Assembly: GCA_009746045.1 (NCBI GenBank)
Contig: RPFO01000229.1
Location: 48,501 to 112,500 of the forward strand
Length of the DNA stretch: 64,000 bases
Direction: 5' to 3'
From: Mesostigma viride
Taxonomy: Eukaryota; Streptophyta; Mesostigmatophyceae; Mesostigmatales; Mesostigmataceae
Of the stretch, positions 35,712-48,235 are shown piece after piece. Within the stretch, counting starts at the first letter, position 1, and every line of letters starts with the position of its first letter. The notes under the pieces are model-generated. The model was not told the origin of the DNA. It did not search any database and was given only the letters and a program-made list of their open reading frames with translations. A program made the position numbers and the translations under genes.

Positions 35712-38700
35712 TTGAGGATGAAAAGCTTCAGAGCTCGATGGCTTGCGGGTGGCGTTGTGCTCTGTTTGCTAGTCGCCTTTGTTGGCGCAGATACTGTCGA
35801 ATGGAGGAATGACACAATAGATGTATTTGTTTTCTCAGACCCTCCGTTTGTAAACATATTGGAAACAGATCCAAATGCGCCGATTGGATCGGTTATTAAT
35901 CCCAAGGATATCAGAGAGCACATGCTGTGAGTGTTATTGCGGTTTCCCTAACCTGTCATCGCCCTTATTTCCCCGTTATAGCCTCGCTGCGTACTTTTTT
36001 CCAGCCTAATGCCGCCGAACACCTCGGGTAAAAATTGACTTGATTTTGGATCTTTGTAAGATATTTTGAATGTCTATATCAGGTCGGCAGCGGCCTCGAC
36101 CAAAAATTTTTTTTATCACGACAGAATTATTTTTATGCTGAAGAGCTAGCCGTGGTTATTGAGGATTTACCGCGTGTCTGATCGCCGCTGCGCTTGCGGA
36201 AAGCCATTTGATAATCTTGAATGCGTCGTAACGTTTGAATCTGGCAACGTTCGTAGCATCCATCTCATATGTGCAGATTCGTTTTAGCGGTCAAGGCCCA
36301 GTAGGGCTCGCAGTATTAACTCATGGCTCGTTTCTTGAATATTCCTTTTTTCTGTAGTCCGCAATCCAAAGACCTTTTGAGGGTTATTAAGTTGTAACGG
36401 AGCGTGTATTTCACGTATGTCGGTGTATGTGTTTATTCCATCGCTTGGCTCTGTCCAGGTGTTACTGTATTTGCTTCAACTCTTGAACTTGTACTCTCAA
36501 GTTTTTGGTATGTTTTTGGCTCTGGCTGCTTGTATGTCTTTCATTTATGGCAGCAACATGCCCAAATACGGGTACGCGTTATCATTTTTTAACCTTCTGG
36601 CGCTGCGTGAAGACCTCTCCTATCGAATCAACATGACATGTAAGTTTTGCATGCGTCTAATTTTTGTTCCTCCTTGGGATTCCTCTGTTGCAAACAACCG
36701 AACCTAGTAGACCTGTGTGTATGGATGTATTTGTTGGTCACCATCGAGCTACCATGGTCCGGATTCTCCCGATTTCTGGCCTGCGCTGGTTGTCTCCTTG
36801 ATATTTGTTGGATTTCTTTCCTTTTCTGGTTCGTAACAGTTGGCTCTGGTTCGTAACAGACAAGTGTAAATTGGCTCGTTTTTGTTTTCATGGGGCTTTC
36901 TCTCTTTCCCTTTCAATCATATATGTGCAACTTGCAGAGTTGTGCAGATCCAACCTTCACTTGTGGTCTGCTTCGCAGATTCTTCTCTGGGCATGATAGT
37001 TACCTTGAATGAAATCCATTTCCCCCACTGTTATGGTCCGGTAGTGCCTGGCAGTTATTCCACTCAAACCTTACCCCTTTCTCGGTTCTTGTCTTTTGTA
37101 TTTGTAAGAATAAGAAAGCCTCAAGTCACAAAGAATATCCTCGCAGGTTGGTTCTTGGTGTTTTCACAGGTACTGGAAACTAATTTGTAGACTTCTCAGG
37201 TGGTCTGTCACCATAATGATAACATTTTGGTTTCTGGATCCTGTGCTGTTGGAACCCTGTTGCAGTTGGGACGGCGGGCGAAATCTGTGCCAACATGGTG
37301 GAAGACATGCTTGATTTGTCAAGAACGGTATGAGATAATATGGCATACGTCGTTGCTTGTACACAATCTTGATTTTGCTGTACCTTGTTTGTTCGTACAC
37401 AAACTTGCTATTTTCAGCACTTGTGCCATCGATGCTATGCACACCACGGCTGCTCCAGTCACTCATTGCCATGGAAGTTTCTAATGCTGCTTTTGTCTTC
37501 GTTGGACATTGCAAGTGTGACAGTGTACTAACTAATGCTGGCGGCTGCGGTGGATGGAACCGGTGGGCTTTCCTTCCAACTTGCTGATGGTGCAGGAACT
37601 AGCGGTGGCAATCGTGCCACTGCCCCGCCTTATCCACTCGGCAGAGTACGAAGCCCATCCGTGCGACCGTTATTTCCATCTCAAGGTAAGCCACATTGTG
37701 AACATCAGGGTAAGCCCTGTCGACGACCGATGCATGGCTTACTGAATCAAGGATTAACCAACTCCGAGAGTATCAAAGGGCTGTTATTTGCCCATGAATT
37801 CTGCAATTGCCTTGTATGAGTTATGGCCACCCCTCGCAGCCAGACCTTTGCCAATGCCAGGAGTTTGCCGGAAGTGTTGGGTATGGTCCTTGCATGTACC
37901 TATTCGTGTGCCTCTGCATGCATTATTCCAGGGAGTTGAGCATTTTTTTTTTCTCGCTTGTATTGTGGCATGGTTTTCAAGCCAGGGGGGTGCTCGCTGC
38001 ACGATGACTTCGAAATGAGGTTGTTGCAGGTGCACATGGCCGTTATGGCAGCGGTTGTGGGTAATTGGTATGGGCCTTTCCAGTTCCGGGATGCCTGCAC
38101 GAATCTCAGTGTTTGATGCAGTTATAGCAGTCAAAGCATGGTCGTGCCCGAGCCCCTGTGCCCAAGGCATGGGATGCCCATCATCGCAACTATACTCTGC
38201 TAGGACATTTAGGAGTGTCTAAATTGACAGTATTTCAAAATTGTTGGCATGACACCTTAAACGTTTTTGCATGCATGTCTTGTGGGGCGGCATCTGCTCT
38301 GCAGAGGATCCCCTTTTACGAGTCGGGCCTCGTGCTTGTGACGCCGCGGGATGCCCAGCTGAAGCTGGTACGTGGCCATTCACTACGACACGCATGCATC
38401 GGCAATGGTATCCTCTTGGCATGATTGATGTCTGTCGTGCTGGCATTGTAAACCACCACTGTTAACTCTTCAGCTACATCGCAAATTTACGGTTACTGTA
38501 ATGGGTGCGTCTTTGCAGCAGATGGACACGGACACATGGTTTCGTTTTAGCGGGGAACACTCTTGGTCGTTTGCCAACCAAGTTTGGGAAGTTAAGCATC
38601 TTCAAGTGGGCATGTCACTTTTGCTGACTCATAAATTATGGAGCTGTTGCTGTCCCATTAGACATTATTTGCATCCATTTGTAAATTATTTGTACCTTTT

Positions 38701-41700
38701 GGGGGGTATAAGGATGTTTCCACATTCCGGGACAATTAGGCAGAAACTCGGTCACGGATTGGTCCCGAAACAAACACGAGGCATCCATCCTAGTTCCGGC
38801 GCACGAATCAGTAGCGAATTATTATGGAAGGTCGTTTCCACGATGGTTCCTCCGCGTCCGTACGGGGCCGCAGAGAATATCAGACAGGATCTTCGCTTCA
38901 GTCTGAACAACTTGAACTCGCTGCCGTACGACCCGGTACTTGTCATTCTGTACCACATGGTTTGGATCCGGCTACGTGGCCTGTGCCTGACCATTTCGAC
39001 CTCTCCGAAACTTGGCCTGCACTACCTGCACCAGAGTTTCGGCGGTGCAGGTAGTGCAGGTAAGTTTCAGGCGCTTTTAGGCCGAAACTCGGTAGTTCTG
39101 ACCACCTGAACACCGAATGTGGAAAGGTCCGGGGCACCCGGCGACGTGTTAGCCCGAAACCACCACCTGCACTCGAAATGTGGAAACATCCTAAATATGA
39201 GTCCCTGCGTGATGCAGTTACGTGTAAATGAATTAATTTATTCATATGAGTCCCCTACAATCGGTGCTATGGGAGTCGTAAGTGCAAACGAGGGCAAGCC
39301 CTATTTGCAGGAATCGATTGTGGACTTTCGAGCGGTTGGTAGCTTAGCAGGTTTTTTGCCACTGCCCGAGCACTTCCAAGCCGCAGACAGTAGCAGGGAC
39401 CCTGCTTGTTGCCTCCTAAGTCGCTTCCTGTTGAGTTTCGTTGCATGCTACTTGATCGCAAAGAAGGTTGGATGCAAGTTCCGTTTGGCCCCCGTTGAGA
39501 AGTCCTGTATATTCCCCCCTTTCTCATAATTTTCTTTTGCTTTACTTCTATGTACGGTTTGAACCCTATTTCGTTGGTTGCGCCGGCACGAGCAGAAATC
39601 TGCATCCGTGGCGTTCTTTGATGCCATGAAGAAGCCCAGCTCGGTGAACGCCGTCTGCCTTCTGCTGCTCGGCGTTGTGAGTTCACCAAAAAAAAAAACT
39701 TAATAATGATAATAATCATAATAATATTTGCCATTGCATGTGCTGTTCTTGTCAGATCTTCACCTTATTGCACATTTTTTCGTTCTTAAGCTGCTTCTGT
39801 TGACAGGGTATCGCCGCGCATGTGGGAACGCTGAGCTGGGTATTATAGAGGTCACAGGGCCCTTATCCTTTACAGCCATGGCTGATTTGAACTTGGTCAT
39901 GTCACCCACTCCCTTCCTGATCCTGCGGCAACCTGTGTCATCTTCTCTTCCTTTTCTCAAACATTAAATAGGATAGAGTTCGAGAGCTGTTTGATGGAGT
40001 TATGTAGAACAGATGCTTGCATATTGATGATACACTGTGACGAGCGTACGCCGCTTGTTCGCCCGTTTCTTGTTGCTCGTTGCCTATCGCCGGTTGCCTT
40101 GTCGCTAGATCGTGGCAGGTCACATCACATGGTCATGATTGTTGATATCTGTAAAGCATATGCTTGCATACTAAACCGCCCGTGACATGCATCTTGCCTC
40201 GTTGCCTGTTGCTTCTAGATTGTGTCGGGCCACATCATCTGGTTGCTTGAGAAGAGGCGTAACCCGTTTGATTTCCCAAAGGAGTACATCAAGGGAGTGC
40301 ACGATGGTGAGCTGCGCGCGAGCGCCTGTGCGACCTAGACGAAGACAGACTACTAGTATTAGTAAAGCTCAAGTACAGCTCAATAGGACAAATGACATTG
40401 CAGACTGCTAGCTCAGATTACTAGTACTCGCTGATTTCCCCCCTCATTCCTTAAGTCTCTCCCCCTGTCACATCACTACCACACATGGCCCAAAGCTAGC
40501 GGTTCCCCGCCTGCATAGACACCATTGAAGCGCACTAGAATAGCACTCCTGGCCGTTCAGGCACTGTGTGGAGATGCACCCTTTGAACGTTCTACGCAGG
40601 AGGGCTTCATATTTCTAGGCAATGCATGGTCGCTGCGTCCCTGCATGAACCACACGGCTGACTGAGAGGTGTCATGGGGTGTGCCCTCGCCTTATAATTA
40701 ATCTCTGACCAGAATCCATCTTTTTGTTGAATGGCTCCAAAGTAGCGTGAAGATCTTTGTGATCTGCGTTTGGGACTCTCCCATCTCCCTCTTGGTGCCT
40801 CATTGGAGGCTTGCATTCAAATTCCACCAGCCATGCATCTTCGCCCGTCTCACATGTTAGGGCCTCACAGCTATTTGGATGTGGATTCAGCTTTGGGACA
40901 GGTTGCCTTGGTTCCAGTGGATTGTTACTGTCTTTGGATATGATTGATGTTTTGGTGTGCAAGGTTGCAGATCCTTGGCTGTTAGATATTATTTGCCTTC
41001 GGATGTGTGCCTGACCAGGTGAAACCATGGAGAGGGAGGGGCTTCGTTTCATGGTGTTTTGCCTCCTGGTGTGTTACTTAAAGTCGGTATATTGCTGTGC
41101 GTAGGACTTTGCATCCAGCAAACAGGCCTCCAAGCATTCTGGGAATGTGCATAGCTGTGTATATGGCAATGGCATTCCTGCCTCCCTGGCATGAATGCAC
41201 ATGCACGGAATGCGATCAGAAGGATTCCCGTCAATTTTTGCCTAGGAGATCACTTCCTTCCCTCATCCAGGGGTTGCCGTCCCACTTCACCTCGTCTCCG
41301 CCCCCCTTGCACCATGCCAGGGTGCTGGTTTTCGGTGGTCACCGCGCTCACTGTTGGGTATGGAGACAAGGTGCGTCACTGCTGCCCCTAACCTCCTACT
41401 GATGTATGCCCGCGCCTCGCCACCCCACCGCGCCATGTATTCCTCATGCCTCCCACCCGCGCACCTCTTCCGTATACTACCTAATCATCGACAGGGTGCT
41501 GGTGGTCCGTAGTTACTGCCACTACGACTGGGTACGGAGACAAGGTATGTGGGACGTCGTCAGATTCTCCTTGCCTAGATAAGGAGTAGTACATTTCTGG
41601 GAGTCTAGCTTGTTTCACTGTGTTCTGCTCATGGCACAATTGCCATCTTGGTGGTTTCTGTGGCTGTACCGGGTAAATGCACGTGTGCTTAAAAGGATGC

Positions 41701-44700
41701 ATCCCTGGTCCTGCTTGCTGCGTCAGCATTATACTGCAGAGTTTCGGGTATGTCCATGGCAACCCACATGGACATCAGCGTGAGCATGGATCTGTTGACG
41801 TACTAGCTAAATAGAGAAAAGAACATAAGTTGCAAGCGGCAGTTGAAGAGCTGTGTATCCGTGACAGCTGCTGCTACTGGTGGTGTAATGTGCTATGTAT
41901 GCGTTCAATGTAACCTCATTATGATCGGGGTGTCTGTGGTTTGTACTACTAGTATATGCTGTGGGCCTGGTCATGCGCGCGTGAGTACCGAAACATGCTA
42001 CTTGTCCCCCTGTTCAAGTCCACCTGTGTGCCCATACTGACTGGAACCAAACGCTCATGCTGTTCTTGTATACGCTCTGTTCATCGTCAGGTTCCAAGGA
42101 CAGGGCTGGGGCGCACATTTGCGTTCATCTGGATGTTCATCGGCGTCTTCATTTCTGCCTTCTTCAACGGTAATTCTTTTTCCATCCCGCCCCCACCCTC
42201 ACACAGATCCTACCGCCTTAGTTGAGCCAACATCAAAGTCGCCAACATTTCCCTTTGTCCCCACTTCGTCTGCACTTCTGTGCACTTGCATGCCAGTTTG
42301 CCCAGGACATGGGCATCGCTGATGGGAGGATCCATCAAATGGGAGGGCGAGTAGTGGGGTGTGTGAGGATATCTTATGCCTTTAGGATGCTACGTGTATA
42401 TGCATGTGACTAGGCATGTTGTCAATGTGTCCAATACAAAGCTCACACCCTTTCCAGTCGCTTGGCCCACACCATCATCGACAGCTGATGCACCCGAGAT
42501 AGTAAACAAGACATTCTTCAGTGGTTCATGAAGATAGCACAATGAGGTCCTTTGTCTCCTGTGGCTTTTCTTTTGGTCAAGTGCTTTTTGCTTCCCAGTG
42601 TCCGGCGATAGCTTCGCACCTGAGCATTCTCCCCAACGTCTGGCAGTCATAGGCAGCCAGCACAGGTAACGGGTCCAACTGGCACGTTGTATGGCCATGT
42701 GGTTGTCTCATTGTTGTTTACAAGGAAGCGAGGAGTTGAGGTGACCGCATCTAGCAACCTGAAAATCACGGGCTGTCTGGTCTGTATGAGGCATGCCAGG
42801 CGCATGCCATGATTCCCATGGCTTGCCTACTTGTCATTCAAATCGTGCATGAGGCATGGCCACTTCTTTGTCAGATGACCGGCGTGAGCTCCTCGCGCTG
42901 CCAAGTGTCCCCACCTGGCAGGTACCATCACGTCTGAGATGACCAGCTTCCAGGGGGGCGATGTGCTGCAGGGGCTGTCAGACATCCAGGACAGCGACAA
43001 GGTGATCATCAGCTAACACATATTCCAGTATTTGATTGCCAGCCAGTGTTCTGGCCACGGTTTACTTGAGGGAAGTGGAAGGTGTTAGGTAGGCTATTTC
43101 TTGTGTTGTTTTCTTAGGTAGGCTATTTCCTGTGTTGTTTTCCTGCATCCGCTGTCTCCCGCGTCAGCATGCGCTGCTGCATGTTGGGCTAACGGTGGCG
43201 GCGCATGCTGCAGGACGCGCCTCAATGCTGTCCGGTGCCGCATGGTCTCTCATTAACATGCGTGATGAATGTGTGTATGTGTGTATGTGTGTTGAGTCCG
43301 ATATGTGTGTATGTGTGTTGAGTTTTCCATATTCTCTGTTGGGTTCTCCAAGGGAGGACAGTTGGACATTTCAAGCATGCCTCTGCTCGATACCTCCGCT
43401 CGACTTGCTGCGAGGAGGGAGCACATGGAAAATGAGCAAAGAGTCCCCATGTGTGGGATTGGCTGGGTGGAGTGGGTGGATACGGCATGCTCGTGTGGAA
43501 GTGGCGTTGTGGTTGCACCCGAATGTGCTTACACGGAGTTGGCGTCATGCACGAGTATGACAGATCAACATGTGACAGATCAACATGTGACAGATCAACA
43601 TGTGACAAATCAACATGTTTCGTTGTGCTCCCGTTGTAGGCAAAATCCTCCCTTGCCCTCCTGACCTGTTGGAGCCCTATCCCTGTTCTCTTTGGTCTTC
43701 TCCTTTCTCTCTCTTTCTTTATGGGGCTTCTCCTTACATTTCTCGTTCCCACGGGGGGTGTAACGTCCCTGTACCGTAGGTGGGTGCCCCTGCGCCACTG
43801 CTGGAGATTGTCAAGGGGATGCTGCCCCGCACAGTCAGCTGCGGCCCCTCGGTAAAACGATGCGAAGAACAGCTCTCGGACGGCGACATTGACATCATGG
43901 TGAGTCGCTGGACGGAGAGAGATGCTTTGTTGGGTGTGTGAAGCTCGTGTCCGTGATGACGAGCGTCAAGGCAGGGGCTTACTGGGGGCTTGATGTATGC
44001 CGTTCATCGTGGGCTTTACAATATGCTGAGGAAGGGCTTTGTATTTGTCTGAGAATGACGTTGGCGTTTCAAGGATGGGCTGGTACGCCTGGCAGCTTCA
44101 TGAGAAGAAAACGGCAGGGAACAGGCAGCAGTTTGACTTGGCTTTTGTATCACCTAGAGGTATTCTAAGCATTGGTTTGTCTTTCTTTTCTTCTTCACGA
44201 TGCCTGGAATTCCCATCCAAGCTACACGGGGTGGGGATACTGTACCGCAGTATTGACTTGGGTGTGGCCCAGTTTATGCTAGTGCCCTGTGACATGCGTT
44301 GGTTGACCGATTATCCCAGGCTTGTCCCTCCCCATCTCTGCACCTCCCTGGCAGATCGCGGACTACCCCAGCGTGGTCCAGTTCCTGGCCACCAACAAGT
44401 ACATAAAGGGGAGATACCAGCTGGTAAGCTCCATGATCCCCGCTGTGGTGCCCATGTCTGATGTGATTCTGGCGACAAATGGCGGTAGCTACCGGGGAAG
44501 GCCACCAGCTTCCTTTTCTAAATCCTGCCTTGCGCTCCAACTGTGTGCACGCTGCAGGTGGGCGACATCTTCAAGGAGAGCTCTGTGTACGATTACAACC
44601 TGGTAAGTGCGCAGCGATGGATTGTGGCGTATCGCAGACTAAAGGCAGAGCGCGGAAGATATGTTCAGTTCTGCTTCGCTTCAACGCTGTTCATGTGGAG

Positions 44701-47313
44701 AACAATGTAATGCTGCTATATATTTCTACCATTTGGTTGACGGTCCTTGAGTGCAGAGGCTTTATCCGCTTGGTACTATCCCGTTGTCATAATATATGGT
44801 TAAGTATCGCTAGTAACACTGCCACTGTACTGTATGGTGTGCACTGTTATATCTGTGGCATCGATGGCGGCATAGGCAGCAGGTGGAAACTGTGTGTCTT
44901 TTGTTGCAAACTTGGTGTCGTTCTTTTCACATGAGACTCACTGGGCCTCATTTTCCACCGACGTCCCTTCCTGCCCCCTCTTGTTGTGCCATGGCGCAGG
45001 TTGTCAACTCCATCAGCGAGGAGGGGTCGGCGCTGTATAACAAACTATTGAAAGCGGTCTACTCCCTCGAGGTAGGACCCAGCGCCACATCACCTGGATT
45101 TTTGCCAGATCTCCCTGGTTGTCACATTTCCTGCTTCACTGCAATAAGAGAGCAATAATATCAAATTCGTCACTAGTTTTCCGACCTCGGTCCCTCCCTC
45201 ATTGTTGTGTATGTAAATTTGTCAGTACCTTACCTGGTATCAGGTGTGGAGGCCTTGCACCTCCTGCTAACATCTCTTTTGGCTAGTCAATGTCATGGTC
45301 ACCTCTTCGGTATATCCTCATGGTCACTTATTCAGTATATCCTCATTTCACCTCTTCGGCATTTCCTCATGGTCACCTCCTTGGAATATCCTCACGAGAC
45401 TTTTGTACATCTTTGCTATACCTTTGCGTGAAATTCCAACATCCTTGCTATTGTGCCATGCCCCCAGGGCACGGCCGCGCATCGGCGCATGGACTCGACC
45501 TACTTTGGCGACCTCCAGTTCTCGAGCGAGGAGGACAGCGCAGGCATGTACGGCAGCGGCGGGGACAAGTACAACTGGGGCCTCGTCGCCTTCACCATCT
45601 TCCTCTTCTGCCTCTTCCCGATGGCCAAGATTATCAACCTCCTCAAGAAGCTGAACGAGTTTGTCGAGCCGGTGGTCAACCCTGTCATGGAGCCTGTGTA
45701 CGTGTGCTGGTTTTGTTACGGAGCTGTTAATATTAAGTATGTAATATTATCAGCCTGCTGACGAAGTTGAGCAAGTTTATCATGCCAACCACACAGTTTA
45801 TCGTGGCAACCCTGTTGCAGAGCCAGTGTACATATGCTAGATATATCTAAGGTATTCATAAACCCATTTTGTGCACTGTGATGTGTTGTGTGTATGTGCG
45901 CTGTGTGCAGTTTTTCTTGGGGGCTTGGAAGCATGGCATGGCTGACGCAATGACTTACATGACCTGTTGATAGTAGCTCCATTGAGGGTGATTCCTCGTG
46001 GTAATTGCAGGGTACTTATTTCTATCTTGTGCGATTCCGCTTACAAATGGCAGGAGAGCCACCGCAGCTGTAGTGCCTGCAACTGGACACCCCTGGCCAG
46101 ATAATAAACGCACTGATCGCGATGAGTTTGTTTTCTACCTGAGCCGTGGGTCTCGCTCGGAACGTTAGCCAGCCATATTTGTACTGTACATGGCTACACA
46201 TTTCTACCTCCATTTCCATCATCCTGAAGGACTCGACAATCGGGGATAAGATAATGTCTGGCTCGAACTACCATGGTCCGTGCTCTCCAGATTTCTGGCC
46301 TGCGCTGGTTGTCTCATTGACACTGTATACATGTACTTAGCCTGTGTGTACCCACGACTCGCCGCCAAGGCTCATTTTGATACTTCGGGGTGACTTCGTG
46401 GTTGTCAGGATCTCTGGCTGCCAGTATGTGCAGTCTGGTCAGCCTTCTTTGCTTGTGGCTGTCTCTGGGTATCCTTGAAACACATTCCATTGCAGCAAGG
46501 TCTACTCCTTCCGATTGCAGTCAGGTCTACTCTTACCTTTTCATTGCCCGGACTGATTCCTCCTTTTATCACCTCACTCCCATCACCATGCTGCTCCGAC
46601 CCCACAGCAAAGGAAAGCTGCGGCGCTTCAAGTCTTTTGGCGGCCGCGAGTGGTTCTTCTTCCCAGGCCACCACTCCAACACAGCCGCACCGGCCGCCGG
46701 CTCCGGTGAGACCACGCCCTCCCCCCCCGCAGTTGGGGAGGCCGGAGCTGCTGGGCACGGCTCATCTGAGATCATGCCCCAGTCAATCATGCTCCCCCAG
46801 CGCATGCCCACATTCCACTCCTCCATCCCGACCATCCCAGAGACGGGATCCCCGCAGCAAAGCCCGCTGTTGCTGCCCATGTCCCCCAAGGGGGTGATGC
46901 CCCCGCTGAACCTGGGCGCGGGTGCGGCGATCCCTGAGGTGCCCCTGGTGATCATGGACCCCTCGGGCGCGGTCGGGCAGTTGGTCCCCGCGAGCGCGCT
47001 GGCATCGCTCCCCATGCCCTCGGCCGATAAAAAGCCGACCGAAGCGACGGGGGACAAGGCACCGCTGCTCACGGTGACGCCCCCCACGCTTTCAGCGCCG
47101 TTCCTGACAGGAATACCATCCCCAGTGGCACTCCAGAGCCTGGTGGAGGTGACTGAGGTCCCGAGAGGGGGTGTCGTGGAGGGTCGTAGCAGGTTCGACG
47201 CGCGCACGCGCGAGCAGGAGCGGCTGAACCGCGAGGCCCAGCTCAAGGCGGAGGAGCTCTTGCGGCAGCAGATGAAGGCGCAAAAGGAGAGCAGCTACTA
47301 CTTTGGCAGCTGA
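35712..47313 (+). CDS. Ionotropic glutamate receptor-like potassium-type channel, with alternative pore exons
   Basis: Exons: 35712-35926, 36554-36639, 37266-37327, 37596-37685, 38305-38367, 39596-39676, 40219-40306, 41321-41370 or 41495-41544, 42091-42169, 42922-43001, 43780-43899, 44355-44423, 44558-44602, 45000-45071, 45468-45697, 46608-47313. All are GT-AG with matching phases; 2,136 nt, 711 residues. Residues 1-26 are a signal peptide. S1 (27-172) has FSDPPFV, GYALSFFNLLA and FYESGLVLV, as in glutamate-receptor ligand domains. M1 is about 189-213, pore 229-245 with a GYGD filter, M3 246-271 after PRTGLGR, S2 272 to about 418 with D341 at the usual amino-group-binding position, M4 about 435-456. 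The Pro/Ser-rich tail (477-711) ends in a short Glu/Arg/Gln helix. There is no amino-terminal domain. The S1 ligand arginine seems missing (Ser136). A membrane cation channel gated by a small extracellular ligand is inferred; the ligand is unknown. Confidence 0.93.
36735..36806 (-). repeat. Dispersed GAGACAAC repeat, copy 3 (short)
   Basis: The inverted form reads ACCATGGTCCGGATTCTCCC ... GGTTGTCTCCTTGATAT. It lies in the second intron of the channel gene. Confidence 0.7.
38711..39192. mobile_element. MITE-like element in intron 5 of the channel gene
   Basis: The ends carry the inverted repeat AGGATGTTTCCACATT (38,711 onward, and the complement ending at 39,192). The interior contains several AAACTCGG/CGAAAC motifs and a strong palindrome around 39,020-39,065 (CTGCACTACCTGCACC ... 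GGTGCAGGTAGTGCAG). It has no coding capacity. Target duplication is unclear (possibly TA-rich). Confidence 0.65.
41321..41370 (+). CDS. Channel pore exon, version A (TVGYGD)
   Basis: 50 nt, acceptor ATGCCAG, donor GTGCGT. With the G carried over from exon 7 it codes GCWFSVVTALTVGYGDK. Phase 1 in, phase 0 out. The filter is the standard potassium-channel form. It differs from version B at three of 17 residues (F/W, L/T, V/T) and 14 of 50 bases, too diverged for a recent duplicate, yet neither copy has a stop or a broken splice site. Confidence 0.9.
41495..41544 (+). CDS. Channel pore exon, version B (TTGYGD)
   Basis: 50 nt, acceptor ATCGACAG, donor GTATGT, after an intron of 124 bp. It codes GCWWSVVTATTTGYGDK in the same phases as version A. 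The WW pair matches the usual pore helix start of related channels, while the filter valine is threonine. If both versions were joined, version B would be read in another frame and hit TAG at its sixth codon; if both were skipped, exon 7 to exon 9 would shift frame. Only one can be used per mRNA. Confidence 0.9.
43556..43618. repeat. 15-bp tandem repeat, 4 copies
   Basis: Four copies of TGACAGATCAACATG in an intron of the channel gene between the exons ending at 43,001 and starting at 43,780. Confidence 0.9.
45650..45842 (+). repeat. Duplicated exon end with donor (channel exon 15)
   Basis: The end of exon 15 (AAGCTGAACGAGTTTGTC ... CAACCCTGTCATGGAGCCTGT, donor GTACGTGTGCTGG) recurs in decayed form at 45,764-45,842 as AAGTTGAGCAAGTTTATC ... 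GCAACCCTGTTGCAGAGCC followed by AGTGTACATATGCTAG. The copy may itself contain two partial units. Confidence 0.75.
46262..46322 (-). repeat. Dispersed GAGACAAC repeat, copy 4 (short)
   Basis: Inverted form: ACCATGGTCCGTGCTCTCC ... TGCGCTGGTTGTCTCATTGA. Last intron of the channel gene. Confidence 0.7.
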
Positions 47314-48235
47314 GCATGTCGAGGCAGCTGAGCGCGTGGTTTCTTGATGCCATGGCTCATGCGGCCTTGGTGTGGCAGGAATGGCGGCGCACAGCTTGCG
47401 GTGTCAGCTGTGCTGATTTTGGAAGGGGCGAGATAGGCTGCAGGAGATTTAATGATGGCAGCGCAGGAGGGGAGACCGGCAGCTTGATAGATAGGTCGGT
47501 AGGTGGTGGAAAGGGTGGGAAAGGTGGGAAAGAGAATGGGGCACCATGCCATGTACCTAGGGGTGGTCATGCGTGACTGTCGCTGAGATGGCAAGTTTCC
47601 CGGGGTTCCGCATTCCCATCAATTGATTCCTGTTTCCTTACGCGCCCGGGGACTGCTTATCAAATGCCATGTGTTTTATCCATGAGACAACCAGGCGTCT
47701 TATGCCTGGAATGCTGTCAATATACCTTCAGTCGTGCGGCTTGGATGGATCCCTAGGAATGCTGGGATGGTACATGGCATGCTCTCATGAGCGCAGCTAC
47801 TGGGGGCATATCTTGAAACTGCGATGGCAAAGGGCATCAGTTAATGATATGCTCCATTCATGGTGTCACTCGGCTTGCCACCTCACAGCCTCAAGTCAGT
47901 AAAGGGACATGCTACATGTACAATGCCTCATGCTTCTTTTCCTTTCAAGGTGTTGCATGTCTCTGAAGTAGTGCACTGTGGGCTTTGGCACGATGTTTTT
48001 TTTTATTCTGCTAGTGGAGCAGTATCCTAGCAGACTGAATGTTTCATCCGCCTAACTTCCAATTAAAATATGGCAATGAAAAATTTGGGTAATATTGGTT
48101 AGACATAACCACTTGTGGCAATGGTATTATGAAGTGAGACAACAATTCCTGGACGCATGACGTTCCAACGTTGAGTGCATGTCATGTCAAGTGAGACAAC
48201 TGTTGTAAGTTCGATCAGATGAGGATTACATCCCC
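47314..48235. other. 3' flank of the channel gene
   Basis: No coding sequence seen. It presumably holds the 3' untranslated region and polyadenylation site of the channel gene, plus short GAGACAAC-type fragments at about 47,682, 48,140 and 48,193. Confidence 0.5.

Noticed and set aside
40811-41014. Possible extra exon before the pore exons
   Set aside because: Open frame, but exon 7 (phase 1) joins either pore exon perfectly and the segment has no channel-like sequence.
46390-46607. Upstream part of the 307-codon frame at the channel's 3' end
   Set aside because: The acceptor CCCCACAG at 46,607 gives the phase needed by exon 15; the sequence before it is intron that happens to be open.
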